A stretch of 64,000 nucleotides of DNA from KBS-96 sp964247975 (lineage in GTDB: Bacteria > Acidobacteriota > Terriglobia > Bryobacterales > Bryobacteraceae): assembly GCA_964247975.1 (NCBI GenBank), contig CAXTWH010000011.1, positions 1-64,000 on the forward strand, given 5' to 3'. Below the pieces are notes generated by a model. That model did not search any database, was not told the origin of the DNA, and saw only the letters and a program-made list of their open reading frames with translations. Below, piece after piece: positions 62,840-64,000 of this stretch. Every line of letters begins with the position of its first letter. Within the stretch, counting starts at the first letter, position 1. Made by a program: the position numbers and the translations under genes.

Positions 62840-63685
62840 TTAATCGGCCTGCTGTTGAGATCGCACTTTCACCAGTTCCCGGCGAAACGTCTGGTTCTCC
62901 GGAAAGTCCTGGCTCAACCGCGCCAGAAGCTCTTCTGTTTTTTTGCCTTGGTTCTCTTTCAGGTAAAACCGCGCCAGTAGCAGTTGCGCGAAAGGCTTCA
63001 TGTACTGCCCACGGTCGGCTGCCATTTGCAAATCATGTAAGCCCTGCTGTTTCGTGCAGTTCAAGTTATCCATCTTCATGAACCAGCGCAGAAAAAAAGG
63101 CATGCTTCCGATCAGGTATTCAGTGAAGCCTTGCGTGAAATAAGCATCGTAAGCGGCAGGATTCACTTTCAACAAGCGGGCCGCGTAAGCCTGCGATTCC
63201 TTAATGTAGTCGTAGCTTTCCCGGTACTTATGTTCGACCAGCGCCAGGTAATCGCGCTCAATGCCGGACGCAATCAACAAGGCGAGCAGTGAATTGGCAT
63301 CATCAGGGTTGGCGCGCAGAACGGGCGTTGCCCGCTGCCGGGTTTCCTGAATGGCTTCCTGCAAACACTTCACGGTTTGTTGCTCGTTGGCGGAGTCTCG
63401 TTTTTCAGCCACCGTATGCGCGTCAAACAAATCCTTGTGCAGCGCTCCGCTGCTGTCCAGTTCGGCAAAAAAGTAACTGGCCGCTGTCAGCGCGTAAGCC
63501 AGCGGATCATTCGGATTTCCCGTACTGTAGGCAGCTAAAGTTCGGCGGCTCTGATCGAATTGCGAATTATAAAGCTGTCGAAGCGCCAGAGAAAGAGGTT
63601 CAGGAGGGTTTACACCCGCAGTGGAGGCCCATACCGGCGATGCTAAAAAGCCGATCAACACAGATAGCAGAAAGCGAAGATGCAT
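62840..63685 (-). CDS. Secreted TPR-like hypothetical protein
   Basis: A 281-residue exported protein (signal MHLRFLLSVLIGFLASPVWA) made of helical repeats: SLALRQLYNSQFDQSRRTLA, YALTAASYFFAEL, AYAARLLKVNPAAYDAYFTQ, then FAQLLLARFYLKENQGKKTE. These look like degenerate TPR units that mediate protein contacts in the periplasm. No enzymatic motif is visible. It stands alone downstream of the partial propeller gene. Confidence 0.72.
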   Translation of the reverse strand: MHLRFLLSVLIGFLASPVWASTAGVNPPEPLSLALRQLYNSQFDQSRRTLAAYSTGNPNDPLAYALTAASYFFAELDSSGALHKDLFDAHTVAEKRDSANEQQTVKCLQEAIQETRQRATPVLRANPDDANSLLALLIASGIERDYLALVEHKYRESYDYIKESQAYAARLLKVNPAAYDAYFTQGFTEYLIGSMPFFLRWFMKMDNLNCTKQQGLHDLQMAADRGQYMKPFAQLLLARFYLKENQGKKTEELLARLSQDFPENQTFRRELVKVRSQQQAD

Positions 63686-63841
63686 TCTTTTTGATTGCTG
63701 CTTATTGCAGAAGAAATAAATTTCAGTACGGCTATCCTGATGAAAAACCGTAAATACTGTTTATATAGTAACAACCGAATGACGATGCCCAGCCTGCGAA
63801 AATTACCGTATTTATGCTTAAAAATTGGTAATAAATCGCGT

Positions 63842-64000
63842 TTACACGTGGCGCAGTTTGCTCACCCGTCCCACTTCCACCCACTCCACCACAAAGATGT
63901 TGCCTGCATGGTCGAAAGAGGCACCATGCGGACACACAAACTTACCCGGTTGGAAATGGTCGCGAGTCAGCTTCCTGGTTTCTTTCCAGTTGTTGGCTTG
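63842..64000 (-). CDS. C-terminal end of a beta-propeller (NHL-type) protein (partial)
   Basis: The last 52 codons of a leftward gene that begins beyond the window. The frame is open from 64000 to a TAA at 63842-63844 and contains FVCPHGASFDHAGNIFVVEW, then VEVGRVSKLRHV. The CPHGAxxDxxGNIFVVEW pattern is a typical last blade of NHL or SMP-30-like propellers. Such proteins are usually secreted in this phylum. Function not assignable from this piece. Confidence 0.65.
   Translation of the reverse strand, partial: QANNWKETRKLTRDHFQPGKFVCPHGASFDHAGNIFVVEWVEVGRVSKLRHV

Overview
The window reads as chromosomal DNA of a diderm, flagellated, soil-type heterotroph. An Acidobacteriota origin (Bryobacter/Solibacter-like) is my best inference. 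It rests on two ~1150-residue Oar-like TonB-dependent receptors with an N-terminal carboxypeptidase-regulatory fold, many catabolic enzymes with Tat or Sec signals, and three copies of a repeated 'NAKKSTGPKT' gene family common in that phylum. P-ring and L-ring genes show an outer membrane. The sequence is a draft: two 10-N gaps lie inside flhB and flhA.

Layout. 1-7.4 kb: the tail of a repeat-family gene, a YbbA/YbbP-like ABC exporter, an AlkD-like DNA glycosylase, a Tat-exported P1 peptidase, an MFS transporter and a Crp/Fnr regulator. 7.8-13.5 kb: manA, then a leftward unit of an unknown membrane protein, a quinone oxidoreductase, an Xaa-Pro peptidase, accB and accC. 13.4-15.1 kb: a degraded DUF2384/RES toxin-antitoxin pair and a split membrane protein. 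15-24.2 kb: a GH18 hydrolase, an AlgH-like protein, an orphan HELYH protein, an Oar-like receptor with a structured leader, a Tat-exported HisC-like aminotransferase and a SulP transporter. 24.2-30.6 kb: a degraded DUF433/PIN-like pair, a lipase maturation factor homologue, tRNA-Cys, a GH15 enzyme, an alpha/beta hydrolase and an exported hydroxyacid dehydrogenase.

30.6-46.2 kb is a flagellar island. A leftward unit flgF-flgG-flgA-flgH-flgI-flgJ-flgM builds the distal rod and the P and L rings and encodes the anti-sigma factor. A rightward unit fliK-flgD-flgE-fliN-fliO-fliP-fliQ-fliR-flhB-flhA-fliA-fliY-like builds the hook, the export gate and the switch and encodes sigma-28. The two diverge from a 188-bp region holding candidate sigma-54 sites. 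Basal body, MS-ring, ATPase, stator and filament genes are not in the window.

46.2-53.3 kb is accessory: an amidase with a small Tat protein, a full-length repeat-family gene, a frameshifted CPBP protease, and IS66 remnants next to an IS4-family element. The IS4 element has 16-bp inverted repeats and a 9-bp target duplication, but its transposase has two stops. 53.4-59.3 kb pairs an exported RraA-like protein and a Tat-exported enolase-superfamily enzyme with a divergent Oar-like receptor, which suggests uptake and periplasmic breakdown of a sugar acid or similar compound. The right end has DUF4159 and small secreted proteins, a lone receiver domain, a broken repeat-family copy, tRNA-Phe, a TPR-like secreted protein and a partial beta-propeller gene.

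A recurring theme is decay of accessory modules by single-base indels. Some of these may be sequencing errors.
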